Assembly: GCA_910587715.1 (NCBI GenBank)
Contig: CAJUMV010000031.1
Location: 1 to 52,145 of the forward strand
Reading direction: 5' to 3'
Length of the DNA: 52,145 bases
DNA from: an uncultured Lachnospiraceae bacterium
Lineage (GTDB): Bacteria > Bacillota > Clostridia > Lachnospirales > Lachnospiraceae
Under the pieces are notes generated by a model. The model was not told the DNA's origin and did not search any database. It was given only the letters and a program-made list of their open reading frames with translations. Positions 15,264 to 25,773 of this stretch are shown here, one piece after another. Position 1 is the first letter of the stretch. Every line of letters starts with the position of its first letter. A program made the position numbers and the translations under genes.

Positions 15264-16001
15264 ATGGATAAGAATGCATTTGAACGCGCAAAATTGAAGG
15301 TGCTCTTAAAACAGAATGACCCGCACGGTTTCGGCACCCTGCAGGAGAAGACCGTTCACGCGGTGATGAAACTTTATTATGAACCGGATGAGGATTACCA
15401 TGAGGTGCCCGTGGAAGGATTTATTGCGGATATTTACAGGGACGGGCATATCATAGAAATACAGAACGGGAATTTCGGCAGACTGCGTCCGAAGCTTTCC
15501 GCCTTTCTGCCGCTTTATCCGGTTACGGTGGTGCTGCCGATTCCGCATTTTAAGTGGCTGATTTGGATGAACGAGGAGAGCGGGGAGCTTTCCGACAAGC
15601 ACAAGTCCCCGATAACGGGAAATGCCTATCATGCCTTTGCGGAATTATACCGGATTAAGCCCTTTTTAAAAGACCCGCACCTGTCCTTTGCTTTTCCGCT
15701 CATCGACATGGACGAGTACCGGCTCTTAAACGGCTGGAGCCGCAATAAAAAACGCGGTTCCACACGCTACGACAGGATGCCCTTGTCCCTATATGATGAG
15801 GTGCGGGTGGACAGAAGGGAGGATTTCATGCAGTTTGTACCATTCGAGCTGCAGGAGCCCTTTACGATTACGGATTTTGCAAAGGCGGCTGGAATCAGGC
15901 GTGATTTGGCCGCCGACGCTGTGCCGATTCTGATGTATCTGGATATCCTGAGGCGCGAAGGAAAGCGGGGGCGGGAATATTTGTACCGGGTGGAGGAATG
16001 A
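15264..16001 (+). CDS. Unknown protein, possible PD-(D/E)XK-like fold plus winged helix
   Basis: A 245-residue protein, family not recognised. Residues about 50-75 read EGFIADIYRDGHIIEIQNGNF, with an acidic residue in one strand and E-x-Q in the next, resembling the core of PD-(D/E)XK nuclease-like folds. The last 50 residues (EPFTITDFAKAAGIRRDL and following) resemble a winged helix-turn-helix. Both are weak structural guesses. ATG at 15264 has no Shine-Dalgarno sequence and sits 7 nt after a good -10, suggesting leaderless translation; an upstream in-frame TTG at 15213 also lacks a ribosome-binding site and lies before the promoter. It is divergent from the diguanylate cyclase gene. Confidence 0.75.
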   Translation: MDKNAFERAKLKVLLKQNDPHGFGTLQEKTVHAVMKLYYEPDEDYHEVPVEGFIADIYRDGHIIEIQNGNFGRLRPKLSAFLPLYPVTVVLPIPHFKWLIWMNEESGELSDKHKSPITGNAYHAFAELYRIKPFLKDPHLSFAFPLIDMDEYRLLNGWSRNKKRGSTRYDRMPLSLYDEVRVDRREDFMQFVPFELQEPFTITDFAKAAGIRRDLAADAVPILMYLDILRREGKRGREYLYRVEE

Positions 16002-16028
16002 GAGCACAGCGGCACAGCTCTCTGTTTT
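16000..16028 (+). terminator. Weak terminator-like hairpin after the unknown gene
   Basis: GAGAGC (16000-16005) pairs with GCTCTC (16017-16022), followed by TGTTTT. The stem is short and the T run brief. Confidence 0.4.
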
Positions 16029-16325
16029 GCTAATAACAGTGAAACAATTCCTTTTAAACCGTATTTTTGCTCCTGCATGGCTTGCAAAATGGTGTGTGTG
16101 GCGGCTTTGGACGTGATCTGCACATGTCAGACGGCAGACGGAAAGCCATAGGGCATTCCCCATAATATGGTACTTTTTCTTTACAAAAACACCAGATTTA
16201 TGGTATGCTACGCATAGCAACGGCAGTACACCGACAGAGGGAAAATGAAGGAAATCCTGCAATGCGCGATTTTTGTCGAAAATTCTCCCCGCAGTCTGTT
16301 TGCTGCAAAGTGAGGTTAAACGAAA
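16023..16325. other. 303-nt intergenic region before parE
   Basis: No convincing gene on either strand. Apart from the promoter at 16180-16209, it holds a GC-poor stretch and a small imperfect dyad near 16148-16161 (ATAGGG...CCCCAT). The minus-strand open frame across it lacks start signals and family resemblance. The roughly 110-nt leader downstream of the promoter is long enough for regulation, but I recognise no riboswitch. Confidence 0.5.
16180..16209 (+). promoter_or_regulatory. Promoter of the topoisomerase operon
   Basis: TTTACA (16180-16185), 18-nt spacer, TATGCT (16204-16209). The leader to the parE start is about 110 nt. Confidence 0.55.
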
Positions 16326-18254
16326 ATGGCTAAGACAGATTCAAACACATACGACGCCTCCAGCATCACAGTTCTGGAGGGGTTAGAAGCGGTCCGGGTT
16401 CGTCCGGGCATGTACATCGGCAGCGTCTCCACCAAAGGGTTGAACCATCTGATTTACGAGATCATGGACAACGCAGTGGACGAGCATCTGGCGGGCTACT
16501 GCAGCACCATAAGGGTGACGCTTGAGGCGGACGGTTCCGCCACCGTCTCGGACAACGGGCGCGGCATTCCCGTGGGGATGCACGAGAAGGGCATCAGCGC
16601 GGAACGGCTCGTATTCACGACCCTTCACGCGGGCGGCAAATTTGACAACGACGCCTATAAAACCAGCGGCGGACTGCACGGCGTGGGCTCCTCAGTGGTG
16701 AATGCCTTGTCTTCCTGGCTCCATGTGACCGTGAAGACGGGCGGACAGATTTATGAGGATCACTATGAGCGCGGCATCCCCACACTGGAATTAAAAAACG
16801 GGCTTCTGCCCGTGGTGGGCAAGACGAGGGAGTCCGGCACCACCATCAGCTTTCTGCCGGACGACACGATTTTCGACAAGACCCGTTTCAAGGAGGACGA
16901 CGTAAAGAGCCGTCTCCATGAGACTGCTTACTTAAATCCGGAGCTTACGATTATCTATGAGGATAAGAGAGGTCCGGAAACAGAACATATCGAGTACCAT
17001 GAGCCGGAGGGCATTGTGGGCTTTATCAAAGATATGAACAAGAGCCGCGAGGCGATCCACGATGTGATTTACTTTAAGGGAGAAGCGGAAGGAATCACTG
17101 TGGAGGGCGCGTTCCAGTACGTGAACGAGTTCCACGAAAATGTGCTCGGTTTCTGTAACAATATCTACAACGCCGAGGGCGGCACGCACCTGACGGGATT
17201 TAAGACCATGTTCACTAACGTGATCAACACCTACGCCAGAGGGCTTAACATCTTAAAGGAAAAGGATGTGAACTTCACCGGCGCGGATGTGAGAAACGGT
17301 ATGACGGCGGTAATCTCCATCAAGCACCCCGATCCCCGTTTCGAGGGGCAGACCAAGACAAAGCTGGACAATCAGGACGCAGCGAAAGTGGTCAGCAAGG
17401 TGACAGGTGACGAGATTGTCCGATTCTTCGACCGTAATCTGGAAACGTTAAAAAGCATTATCGGCTGTGCGGAAAAGGCGGCGAAAATACGAAAGACCGA
17501 GGAGAAGGCAAAGACCAACCTGTTAACCAAACAGAAATTTTCTTTCGACTCCAACGGGAAGTTAGCAAACTGCGAATCAAAGGACGCTTCCAAATGCGAA
17601 ATCTTTATCGTGGAGGGCGACTCTGCGGGCGGCAGCGCCAAGACCGCCAGAAACCGCATGTATCAGGCGATTCTGCCGATCCGCGGTAAGATTCTCAATG
17701 TGGAGAAAGCCAGTATCGACAAGGTGCTTGCTAACGCGGAGATCAAGACGATGATCAACGCCTTCGGCTGCGGCTTTTCGGAAGGGTACGGCAACGACTT
17801 CGATATTTCCAAGCTGCGCTATGACAAGATTATTATTATGGCCGATGCGGATGTGGACGGCGCCCATATTTCCACGCTGCTGCTTACCCTGTTTTACCGT
17901 TTTATGCCGGAGCTGATTTACGAGGGGCATGTCTATATCGCCATGCCGCCTCTTTATAAAGCCATGCCATCGAAGGGGGCGGAAGAGTACCTCTACGACG
18001 ACAAGGCGCTCGAAAAGTATCGGAAACGACACAAGGGACCGTTTACGTTACAGCGGTATAAAGGTCTGGGCGAGATGGACGCCGAGCAGCTTTGGGAGAC
18101 GACCCTCGACCCCGATAAAAGACTTTTAAAGCTGGTGGAGATTGAGGACGCTCGTATGGCGAGCGAGGTGACGGAGATGCTGATGGGCACGGAAGTGCCG
18201 CCGCGGAAAGCCTTTATCTATAAGAACGCGCAGGAGGCGGAGCTGGACGTATGA
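16326..18254 (+). CDS. parE: Type IIA topoisomerase subunit B (ParE-type)
   Basis: The ATPase/TOPRIM subunit of a DNA topoisomerase; 642 residues. The GHKL ATPase domain carries EIMDNAVDEHLAG and GGLHGVGSSVVNALS; the transducer domain follows; the TOPRIM domain has EGDSAGGSAK and the Mg-binding DADVDGAHI. The C-terminal QRYKGLGEM motif is present. GyrB and ParE are hard to separate by motif. The ParE call rests on the partner subunit (ParC-like S80/E84, short C-terminal domain) and on location away from any dnaA-recF-like cluster. GTGAGG lies upstream of the ATG. It is followed 28 nt later by the A subunit. Confidence 0.88.
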   Translation: MAKTDSNTYDASSITVLEGLEAVRVRPGMYIGSVSTKGLNHLIYEIMDNAVDEHLAGYCSTIRVTLEADGSATVSDNGRGIPVGMHEKGISAERLVFTTLHAGGKFDNDAYKTSGGLHGVGSSVVNALSSWLHVTVKTGGQIYEDHYERGIPTLELKNGLLPVVGKTRESGTTISFLPDDTIFDKTRFKEDDVKSRLHETAYLNPELTIIYEDKRGPETEHIEYHEPEGIVGFIKDMNKSREAIHDVIYFKGEAEGITVEGAFQYVNEFHENVLGFCNNIYNAEGGTHLTGFKTMFTNVINTYARGLNILKEKDVNFTGADVRNGMTAVISIKHPDPRFEGQTKTKLDNQDAAKVVSKVTGDEIVRFFDRNLETLKSIIGCAEKAAKIRKTEEKAKTNLLTKQKFSFDSNGKLANCESKDASKCEIFIVEGDSAGGSAKTARNRMYQAILPIRGKILNVEKASIDKVLANAEIKTMINAFGCGFSEGYGNDFDISKLRYDKIIIMADADVDGAHISTLLLTLFYRFMPELIYEGHVYIAMPPLYKAMPSKGAEEYLYDDKALEKYRKRHKGPFTLQRYKGLGEMDAEQLWETTLDPDKRLLKLVEIEDARMASEVTEMLMGTEVPPRKAFIYKNAQEAELDV

Positions 18255-18282
18255 TTGACAGAATATAAGAGAGAGAAGAAAA

Positions 18283-20516
<2,234 letters not shown>

Positions 20517-20520
<4 letters not shown>

Positions 20521-21065
20521 GAGTGATAGCTGGCACGGCGAGGAGCCTGCGCCTAAAAACCCCGGAAGGGCTGGACACCAGACCTACCACGGACCGGATC
20601 AAAGAGACACTTTTTAACATGCTGCAGCCATACCTTGGCGGCGCGCTGTTCGTGGATCTGTTCAGCGGAAGCGGCGGCATCGGCATCGAAGCCCTAAGCC
20701 GCGGCGCACGGCACGCTTACTTTGTGGAGAACGAGAAACGGGCGCTTTCCTGTATTCAGGAAAATCTGCAGTTTACCCATTTGGCTGAACAGGCGACGGT
20801 TTTAAAAACGGATGTGCTTTCCGCTGTTTACGGAATCCATGAAAAGGAAGCGGATATCGTCTTTATGGACCCGCCTTATGACTGCGGACATGAGGAGCGC
20901 GTGCTTTCGGCACTCGGGAACTTACCGTGGGTGACAAAAAATACCCTGGTGGTGATTGAAACGTCCCTGCGCACGGACATTTCCGGACTGGAGAGCTTGG
21001 GCTTTTGCGTAGAAAAAGAGAAGCGGTACAAGACGAACCGGCATGTTTTTTGTCGGAAAATGTAA
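20517..21065 (+). CDS. rsmD: 16S rRNA (guanine966-N2)-methyltransferase
   Basis: A SAM-dependent rRNA methyltransferase of 182 residues. The SAM site is DLFSGSGGIGIEAL (about 43-56), and the catalytic N6/N2-methyltransferase motif DPPY is near residue 118. The N-terminal MRVIAGTARSLRLKTP and RPTTDRIKETLFN blocks are typical of RsmD. Its ATG overlaps the parC stop by 4 nt. coaD follows 137 nt later, the conserved rsmD-coaD pairing of Firmicutes. Confidence 0.93.
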
Positions 21066-21202
21066 AACCACGCAGTAATTTTTCCAAAAAACTACAAAAA
21101 TTTGAAAATAAGTAAAGACATTTCAGTAAAATTGTTTTAATATGGTATCATGAGTTTGATTGTGCTTCCGGTTTTCTTTGATTGAACATGAGAGGGCTTT
21201 CT

Positions 21203-21709
21203 ATGAAGGCAGCGATTTATCCGGGAAGTTTTGACCCGGTGACTTACGGACATTTGGATATTATCAGACGTGCCTCTGAGATTTTTGATGAATTGACGGT
21301 AAGCGTCTTAAACAATAAAACAAAGACTCCATTGTTTTCTGTGGAAGAACGTGTTAAAATGTTAAAGGAAGCGACCCGTGATCTGCCCAATGTGACGATA
21401 GATTCTTTCAGCGGTCTGTTGATTGACTATGCCGCCAGAAAGGATATTCATGTGGCAATCAGAGGGCTGCGCGCGATTACCGATTTCGAATACGAGCTGC
21501 AGATTGCGCAGACAAACCGTAAGTTTTCCGACGGGAAGCTGGATACGGTTTTTCTGACGACCAGTCTCGAATACGCATACTTAAGTTCTTCCACCGTGAA
21601 GGAAATTGCAAGCTTTAACGGGGATATCTCGGAGTGCGTGCCCGATTTTGTCGGGCGGCTGCTATATGAAAAATATAGAGATAGGATAGGAGCAGGCAAT
21701 GAGCAGTAG
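21203..21709 (+). CDS. coaD: Phosphopantetheine adenylyltransferase
   Basis: Penultimate step of coenzyme A synthesis: 4'-phosphopantetheine + ATP to dephospho-CoA. A 168-residue nucleotidyltransferase with YPGSFDPVTYGHLDII, holding the T/HxGH ATP motif near residues 15-18, and the C-terminal SSSTVKE motif. ATG at 21203 is chosen because the protein then begins MKAAIYPGSFDP as in the family and AGAGGG lies 6 nt upstream; an in-frame TTG at 21182 is unlikely. The last codons overlap the next gene by 11 nt. Confidence 0.95.
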   Translation: MKAAIYPGSFDPVTYGHLDIIRRASEIFDELTVSVLNNKTKTPLFSVEERVKMLKEATRDLPNVTIDSFSGLLIDYAARKDIHVAIRGLRAITDFEYELQIAQTNRKFSDGKLDTVFLTTSLEYAYLSSSTVKEIASFNGDISECVPDFVGRLLYEKYRDRIGAGNEQ

Positions 21710-22304
21710 AATTGAACAACTGATCGATGAGATTGAGGATTATATTGACGGCTGCAAATTCCAGCCGCTTTCCAAGACCAATATTATCGTAAACAAAGAA
21801 GAAATTGACGAGCTTTTGCGGGAGCTCCGCATGAAGACACCGGATGAAATTAAGCGCTATCAGAAAATCATCTCCAACAAGGAGGCGATTTTAAATGATG
21901 CCCGCACAAAGGCGGAAGCGCTTATTAAGGATGCGACGGTGCAGACGACAGAGCTGATTAACGAGCACGAGATTATGCAGCAGGCTTACGCGCAGGCAAA
22001 TGAAGTGGTGCGTATGGCGACCATGCAGGCGCAGGAGATTCTGAATAATGCGACCATGGAAGCGAATGGTGTGAAAACTTCCGCCATGCAGTATCTTGAC
22101 GAAATGCTTTCTAACTTGGAAAATGCGATGACGACTACGCTCACGGCGGCTACGGAACATTATGAGAGTTTTTTTAATACCCTCAGCGGTTATAATGAGA
22201 TTGTGAAGGCGAACCGTGCAGAGCTTCGTCCCGTGGAAGTGGAAAAAATGCTGAAGGAGGCCGAGGGGGAAGCAGAGCCCGGGCCGGAGCTGAATCTGAT
22301 GTAA
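21699..22304 (+). CDS. Coiled-coil protein, DivIVA / ATPase-subunit-like
   Basis: 201 residues, largely alpha-helical. Residues 28-60 (NIIVNKEEIDELLRELR) resemble the start of DivIVA-related proteins. Residues 60-150 are an Ala/Glu/Gln-rich coiled coil of the type often annotated as V-type ATPase subunit H- or F0 subunit b-like. No membrane segment is present. It overlaps coaD and is followed by a strong terminator. Its role is unknown; a scaffold or cell-division/envelope function is only a guess from its resemblance. Confidence 0.75.
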   Translation: MSSRIEQLIDEIEDYIDGCKFQPLSKTNIIVNKEEIDELLRELRMKTPDEIKRYQKIISNKEAILNDARTKAEALIKDATVQTTELINEHEIMQQAYAQANEVVRMATMQAQEILNNATMEANGVKTSAMQYLDEMLSNLENAMTTTLTAATEHYESFFNTLSGYNEIVKANRAELRPVEVEKMLKEAEGEAEPGPELNLM

Positions 22305-22349
22305 GACGATAAAACCGCAGCAAAAGAATGGCGGATGAAAAAGGCAGGC

Positions 22350-22383
22350 GGACCGGTTTCCTTATGAAGCCGGTCCACTTTTT
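22350..22383 (+). terminator. Rho-independent terminator after the coaD unit
   Basis: GGACCGG (22350-22356) pairs with CCGGTCC (22370-22376), extended inward by TTC/GAA, and is followed by ACTTTTT. Confidence 0.85.
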
Positions 22384-22412
22384 GCCGAAAATTTGGTAGA
22401 ATATGGAGCCAT

Positions 22413-23876
22413 ATGAAAAAAATTGTTACGCAGGACCCGCGCAAAAACAAAATAGATGCATTCCTGTGCCGGGCGGCAGCGTTTCTGCTCTGCTTTGTTG
22501 TCTGTATCTGCCGTTGTGCGGATGGCATGTCGTATGTCCGTGCCGAGGAAGCCGCTTCCGTTTCGGAAACTGCGCCGGAGGATGCCGCGACCGGGGAAGG
22601 AACGGAGGAACAGTCAGCAGAGAAACTTGTCATTGTCATCGACCCGGGACACGGCGGCGAGGAAGAGGGCGGCATGTACGATTCCTTTGTGGAGAAGGAG
22701 CTGACGCTGATTACGGCAAAAGCCATGAAGGAAGAGTTGGAAAAATACGAGGATGTTACGGTCTATCTGACAAGGGAGGATGACAGAAAACTTTCCCTCG
22801 AGGAACGGGTGGCGTTTGCTAAGGAAGTGAATGCCGACTTTCTCTTTTGTTTACATTATAACCTTTCCAAAGACCATAATACGCTTTTCGGGGCGGAATG
22901 CTGGGTGTCCGCTTTCGGAAGACACTACAGCGAAGGTTACGCTTTTGCCGATATCGAAATCGGGGCTTTGGAGGATCTCGGTCTTTATTCGAGAGGTATC
23001 AAAACAAGGCTCGGAAAAAAGGGAACGGACTATTACGGCATCATACGACATGCCGTGGAGCAGGATCTGACATGCGTGCTGATTGAGCACTGTCACATGG
23101 ATCATGAAAACGACCGTCCCTTCTGCGAGGGAAGAAAGCAGTGGGAGACGTTCGGCAGGCTGGACGCGACGTCTGCCGCCAAATATTTTCATTTACAATC
23201 AGACGTTCTCGGCGTGGATTACAGCGATTATCCGGTTATGGATGTCCCGATTCCGACAGGTGTCATGCGTCCCGACATGACGGAGCCAGATATCTGCATG
23301 ATCGAGGTTACAAAGCAGGAGATGGAAACCGGAGACGTTACGGTGGCGTTGTCAGCCGTGGACTATGACAGCGGCATGTTGTATTATGATTACAGCTATG
23401 ACGGCGGAAACACCTTTTTCCCGCGGCTTGCGTGGGGAGATAAGGCGCAGGACACCATTACCTTTACCATGAACGTACCGCCCCATATCGTGCCGCAGAT
23501 TGTGGTGCGTGGCTATAACGGCTATGATCTGTATACGGAGAGCAATCTCGTCTCCCTTCCTTCCATGGATTATAAGACCCAGGAGGAAATCGCGGCAGAG
23601 CTTGCCGAGCAGGAACGGATTGCGGCTGCGGCAAAGGCGGGGGAGGAAGAGCGGGCGAAGCAAAACGCTGTCGCAGAGGAAAATCAGGCAAAGAGATATC
23701 GGGAACTGCTCGAGAAGGGGAACGAGAAAGAAAAGGAGCCCACGATCAGCTACTTCCTGACGGTATGTCTGGTCTGCGCCCTGCTGGTAGTCAGTCTCGC
23801 ACTGTCCATGGCGCTGATTTTAAGGCGCGGAAAGCATAAGAAAAGGCACAGAAGAAAACGGAGGCGGAGACGCTGA
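22413..23876 (+). CDS. N-acetylmuramoyl-L-alanine amidase with C-terminal membrane anchor
   Basis: An Amidase_3 zinc enzyme that cuts the amide bond between MurNAc and the stem peptide. An N-terminal signal/membrane segment covers residues 15-35. The catalytic domain (about 70-255) has DPGHGG with H80, the E94 region (VEKELTL), H148 in CLHYN and the IEHCH glutamate. A middle domain of unknown fold (about 290-395) contains YDYSYDGGNTFFP. A Glu/Ala-rich coiled coil follows, then a C-terminal transmembrane helix (about 447-470) and a polybasic tail, placing the enzyme outside the membrane and tail-anchored. A possible extended -10 (TGGTAGAAT, 22394-22402) lies so close that the leader would be very short. 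Confidence 0.88.
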   Translation: MKKIVTQDPRKNKIDAFLCRAAAFLLCFVVCICRCADGMSYVRAEEAASVSETAPEDAATGEGTEEQSAEKLVIVIDPGHGGEEEGGMYDSFVEKELTLITAKAMKEELEKYEDVTVYLTREDDRKLSLEERVAFAKEVNADFLFCLHYNLSKDHNTLFGAECWVSAFGRHYSEGYAFADIEIGALEDLGLYSRGIKTRLGKKGTDYYGIIRHAVEQDLTCVLIEHCHMDHENDRPFCEGRKQWETFGRLDATSAAKYFHLQSDVLGVDYSDYPVMDVPIPTGVMRPDMTEPDICMIEVTKQEMETGDVTVALSAVDYDSGMLYYDYSYDGGNTFFPRLAWGDKAQDTITFTMNVPPHIVPQIVVRGYNGYDLYTESNLVSLPSMDYKTQEEIAAELAEQERIAAAAKAGEEERAKQNAVAEENQAKRYRELLEKGNEKEKEPTISYFLTVCLVCALLVVSLALSMALILRRGKHKKRHRRKRRRRR

Positions 23877-23929
23877 CTATGGACTGGCAGGCAGGAGATT
23901 GCATACAGACAGGCACAGCGGCACATGTT

Positions 23930-24925
23930 TCAGAACGGCTGCCACAGCATATAAATCAGAACGGTGATGGCAGTCTGTGCCAGCTTATGACACACATAGG
24001 CACGGATGGACAGCTCTGTGCCCCGAATCATACTGTAAGTCTGGGCAATGCAGGAGAACCCTCCGAAAGGCAGCATAACAAACACAAGAATGGGATGAAA
24101 CGCGCCGCAGCGTGCAATGCCGCCGGTAATTTCCAGTATACAGTAATATGCTTTCAAAAGTGTGTCGGGCAGATGGGTAAAAGGAACGAAGAGAATGTTC
24201 AGCAGGTTGAAAAATACCATGTAGCCGCCCAGTTTGGCAATGCCGATTAATCCTGAGAGAACGGCATTGTCTGTGGCTTCGAGAAGCCCTTCCGCCTGCG
24301 GTATGCGATCTGGAGAGACGATTGGGGACAGATTGTCGCAGACTGACTTGGTCGGTCGATGAAAAAGTGGAGAGTTCTGCATGGAAAACAGGCGGCAGAA
24401 GGGACGAAGGAGCAGGGGAAGCCGCATCAAAAACATGCCGTAGACGAGCGGAACGCCATACATAACGAGAAACGGCGCCAGCGGTTTTTCCAGGGAGAGC
24501 GTGCTCACTACGAAGCTCAAGAAATAAATGGGACCGATATTGTTGCAAAAGGCAAGCAGACGGTTTCCTTCTTTAGAGGAGAGCCGTTCCGTCCGGCAAA
24601 GTTCTCCGGCAATCCGCGCGCCCATGGGAAAGCCGCATAAGAATCCCATTATCAGGGTGTAGGAGCCGTTTGGCGTAGTGCCGTAAAAAAAATGCAGGAC
24701 AGGGTGAAACAGGCGCACAAAGCCTTCCGTCAGGTTCATGCGGATTAGGATGCCTGATAGAATCATAAAAGGAAGCAGTGTCGGAATCATTTTCCCGAAC
24801 CACAGGCACAGCCCGGAATAAGCATATTGCAGGGACATGGCGGGATAACGCAGCAACAGAAAAATCAGGTAGATGCCGATAGCCATATACAGAAAACGGA
24901 CAAAATTTTTCACTTTTTCCTCCAT
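23930..24925 (-). CDS. ylbJ: YlbJ/SpoVV-type sporulation integral membrane protein
   Basis: A polytopic membrane protein of about 331 residues with roughly eight helices and the nucleoside-recognition (Gate) domain pattern: LLPFMILSGILIRMN, MGFLCGFPMGARIAGEL and a C-terminal FGGFSCIAQT repeat of the same fold. B. subtilis YlbJ (SpoVV) acts in dipicolinic acid transport into the forespore, so this suggests an endospore former. Placement near rsmD-coaD fits the B. subtilis ylb neighbourhood. The start at 24925 (MEEKVKNFVRF) is chosen because upstream sequence to 25042 has no family resemblance and overlaps the divergent leader; no strong ribosome-binding site is visible. The last base lies 53 nt from the amidase stop (convergent). 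Confidence 0.82.
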   Translation of the reverse strand: MEEKVKNFVRFLYMAIGIYLIFLLLRYPAMSLQYAYSGLCLWFGKMIPTLLPFMILSGILIRMNLTEGFVRLFHPVLHFFYGTTPNGSYTLIMGFLCGFPMGARIAGELCRTERLSSKEGNRLLAFCNNIGPIYFLSFVVSTLSLEKPLAPFLVMYGVPLVYGMFLMRLPLLLRPFCRLFSMQNSPLFHRPTKSVCDNLSPIVSPDRIPQAEGLLEATDNAVLSGLIGIAKLGGYMVFFNLLNILFVPFTHLPDTLLKAYYCILEITGGIARCGAFHPILVFVMLPFGGFSCIAQTYSMIRGTELSIRAYVCHKLAQTAITVLIYMLWQPF

Positions 24926-25047
24926 GTCAGGGCGGTCTGCAGCGATGACACGCGCCGGGAATGCACGGCTGTTTTGTACATGTATATTCCGAAAAAGCAC
25001 GCCGGTATGACAAAAACAAAAGAAACGCAGGGAAAGGAACAAACAGT

Positions 25048-25746
25048 ATGATAGAAGCGGTTATCTTTGATCTGGACGGCTCCATGGTGGATTCCATGTG
25101 GATATGGCGTTCTATAGATATCGAATATCTTGGAAAATTCGGGATTGAACTGCCGGAAAATCTGCAGGCGTGTATCGAGGGCATGAGCTTTTCCGAGACG
25201 GCGGCATATTTTAAAGAGCGGTTCGGGCTGTCCGACGATTTGGAGACCATCAAGGCGGAATGGAACCGGATGGCATGGGATAAGTACGCCCATGAGGTGC
25301 CGGTTAAGGAGGGCGTGAGAGAACTGCTGGATTACTGTATGGAACATGGCATCAAGGCAGGAATCGCCACCAGCAATTCCAGACAGCTTGTGGAAAACGT
25401 GGTGCAGGCGCATCAGCTGGAATCGTGTTTCGGCTGTATTATGACAGGGTGCGAGGTGGAGAAGGGAAAGCCTGCGCCGGATATCTATCTGGCGGTGGCA
25501 AATGAGCTGGCTGTTTCGCCGGAAAACTGCCTTGTGTTCGAGGACATCATACCGGGCATTCAGGCGGGAAAGGCGGCGGGCATGAAGGTTTGCGCCGTCT
25601 ACGACGAATATTCAAAACATCAGGACAACGAAAAACGGGAACTTGCGGATTATTATACATACCATTTTACGGAGTTGATCAAAAATGGCATTTTTTCGGA
25701 GAAGGAACAGATGACTGCCGCTGCTTTTACAGTTTGTGAAGCATAA
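25048..25746 (+). CDS. HAD-superfamily phosphatase (beta-phosphoglucomutase-like)
   Basis: 232 residues. Motif I is FDLDGSMVDS with nucleophile D8 and acid/base D10; a helical cap follows (about 15-90). Motif II is ATSNS, motif III lysine lies in KGKPAPDIYL and motif IV is VFEDIIPGIQAG. This is the subfamily I layout of sugar-phosphate phosphatases and phosphoglucomutases; substrate unknown. ATG at 25048 follows GGAAAGGA with 9-nt spacing. An upstream in-frame ATG at 24961 gives an extension with no family resemblance. It is 27 nt before the YgiQ gene and probably co-transcribed. Confidence 0.9.
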   Translation: MIEAVIFDLDGSMVDSMWIWRSIDIEYLGKFGIELPENLQACIEGMSFSETAAYFKERFGLSDDLETIKAEWNRMAWDKYAHEVPVKEGVRELLDYCMEHGIKAGIATSNSRQLVENVVQAHQLESCFGCIMTGCEVEKGKPAPDIYLAVANELAVSPENCLVFEDIIPGIQAGKAAGMKVCAVYDEYSKHQDNEKRELADYYTYHFTELIKNGIFSEKEQMTAAAFTVCEA

Positions 25747-25773
25747 AGCGGTGTCGGGATAGGAGCGCAAACA

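Noticed and set aside
15789..16262. Minus-strand gene across the parE upstream region
   Set aside because: No start signal, overlaps the 3' end of a plus-strand gene, and no recognisable protein.
22403..22783. Overlapping frames at the amidase start
   Set aside because: Out-of-frame shadows with Cys/Arg-rich products.
23879..24250. Plus-strand frame antisense to ylbJ
   Set aside because: The minus-strand product is a coherent polytopic membrane protein; the plus-strand one is not.
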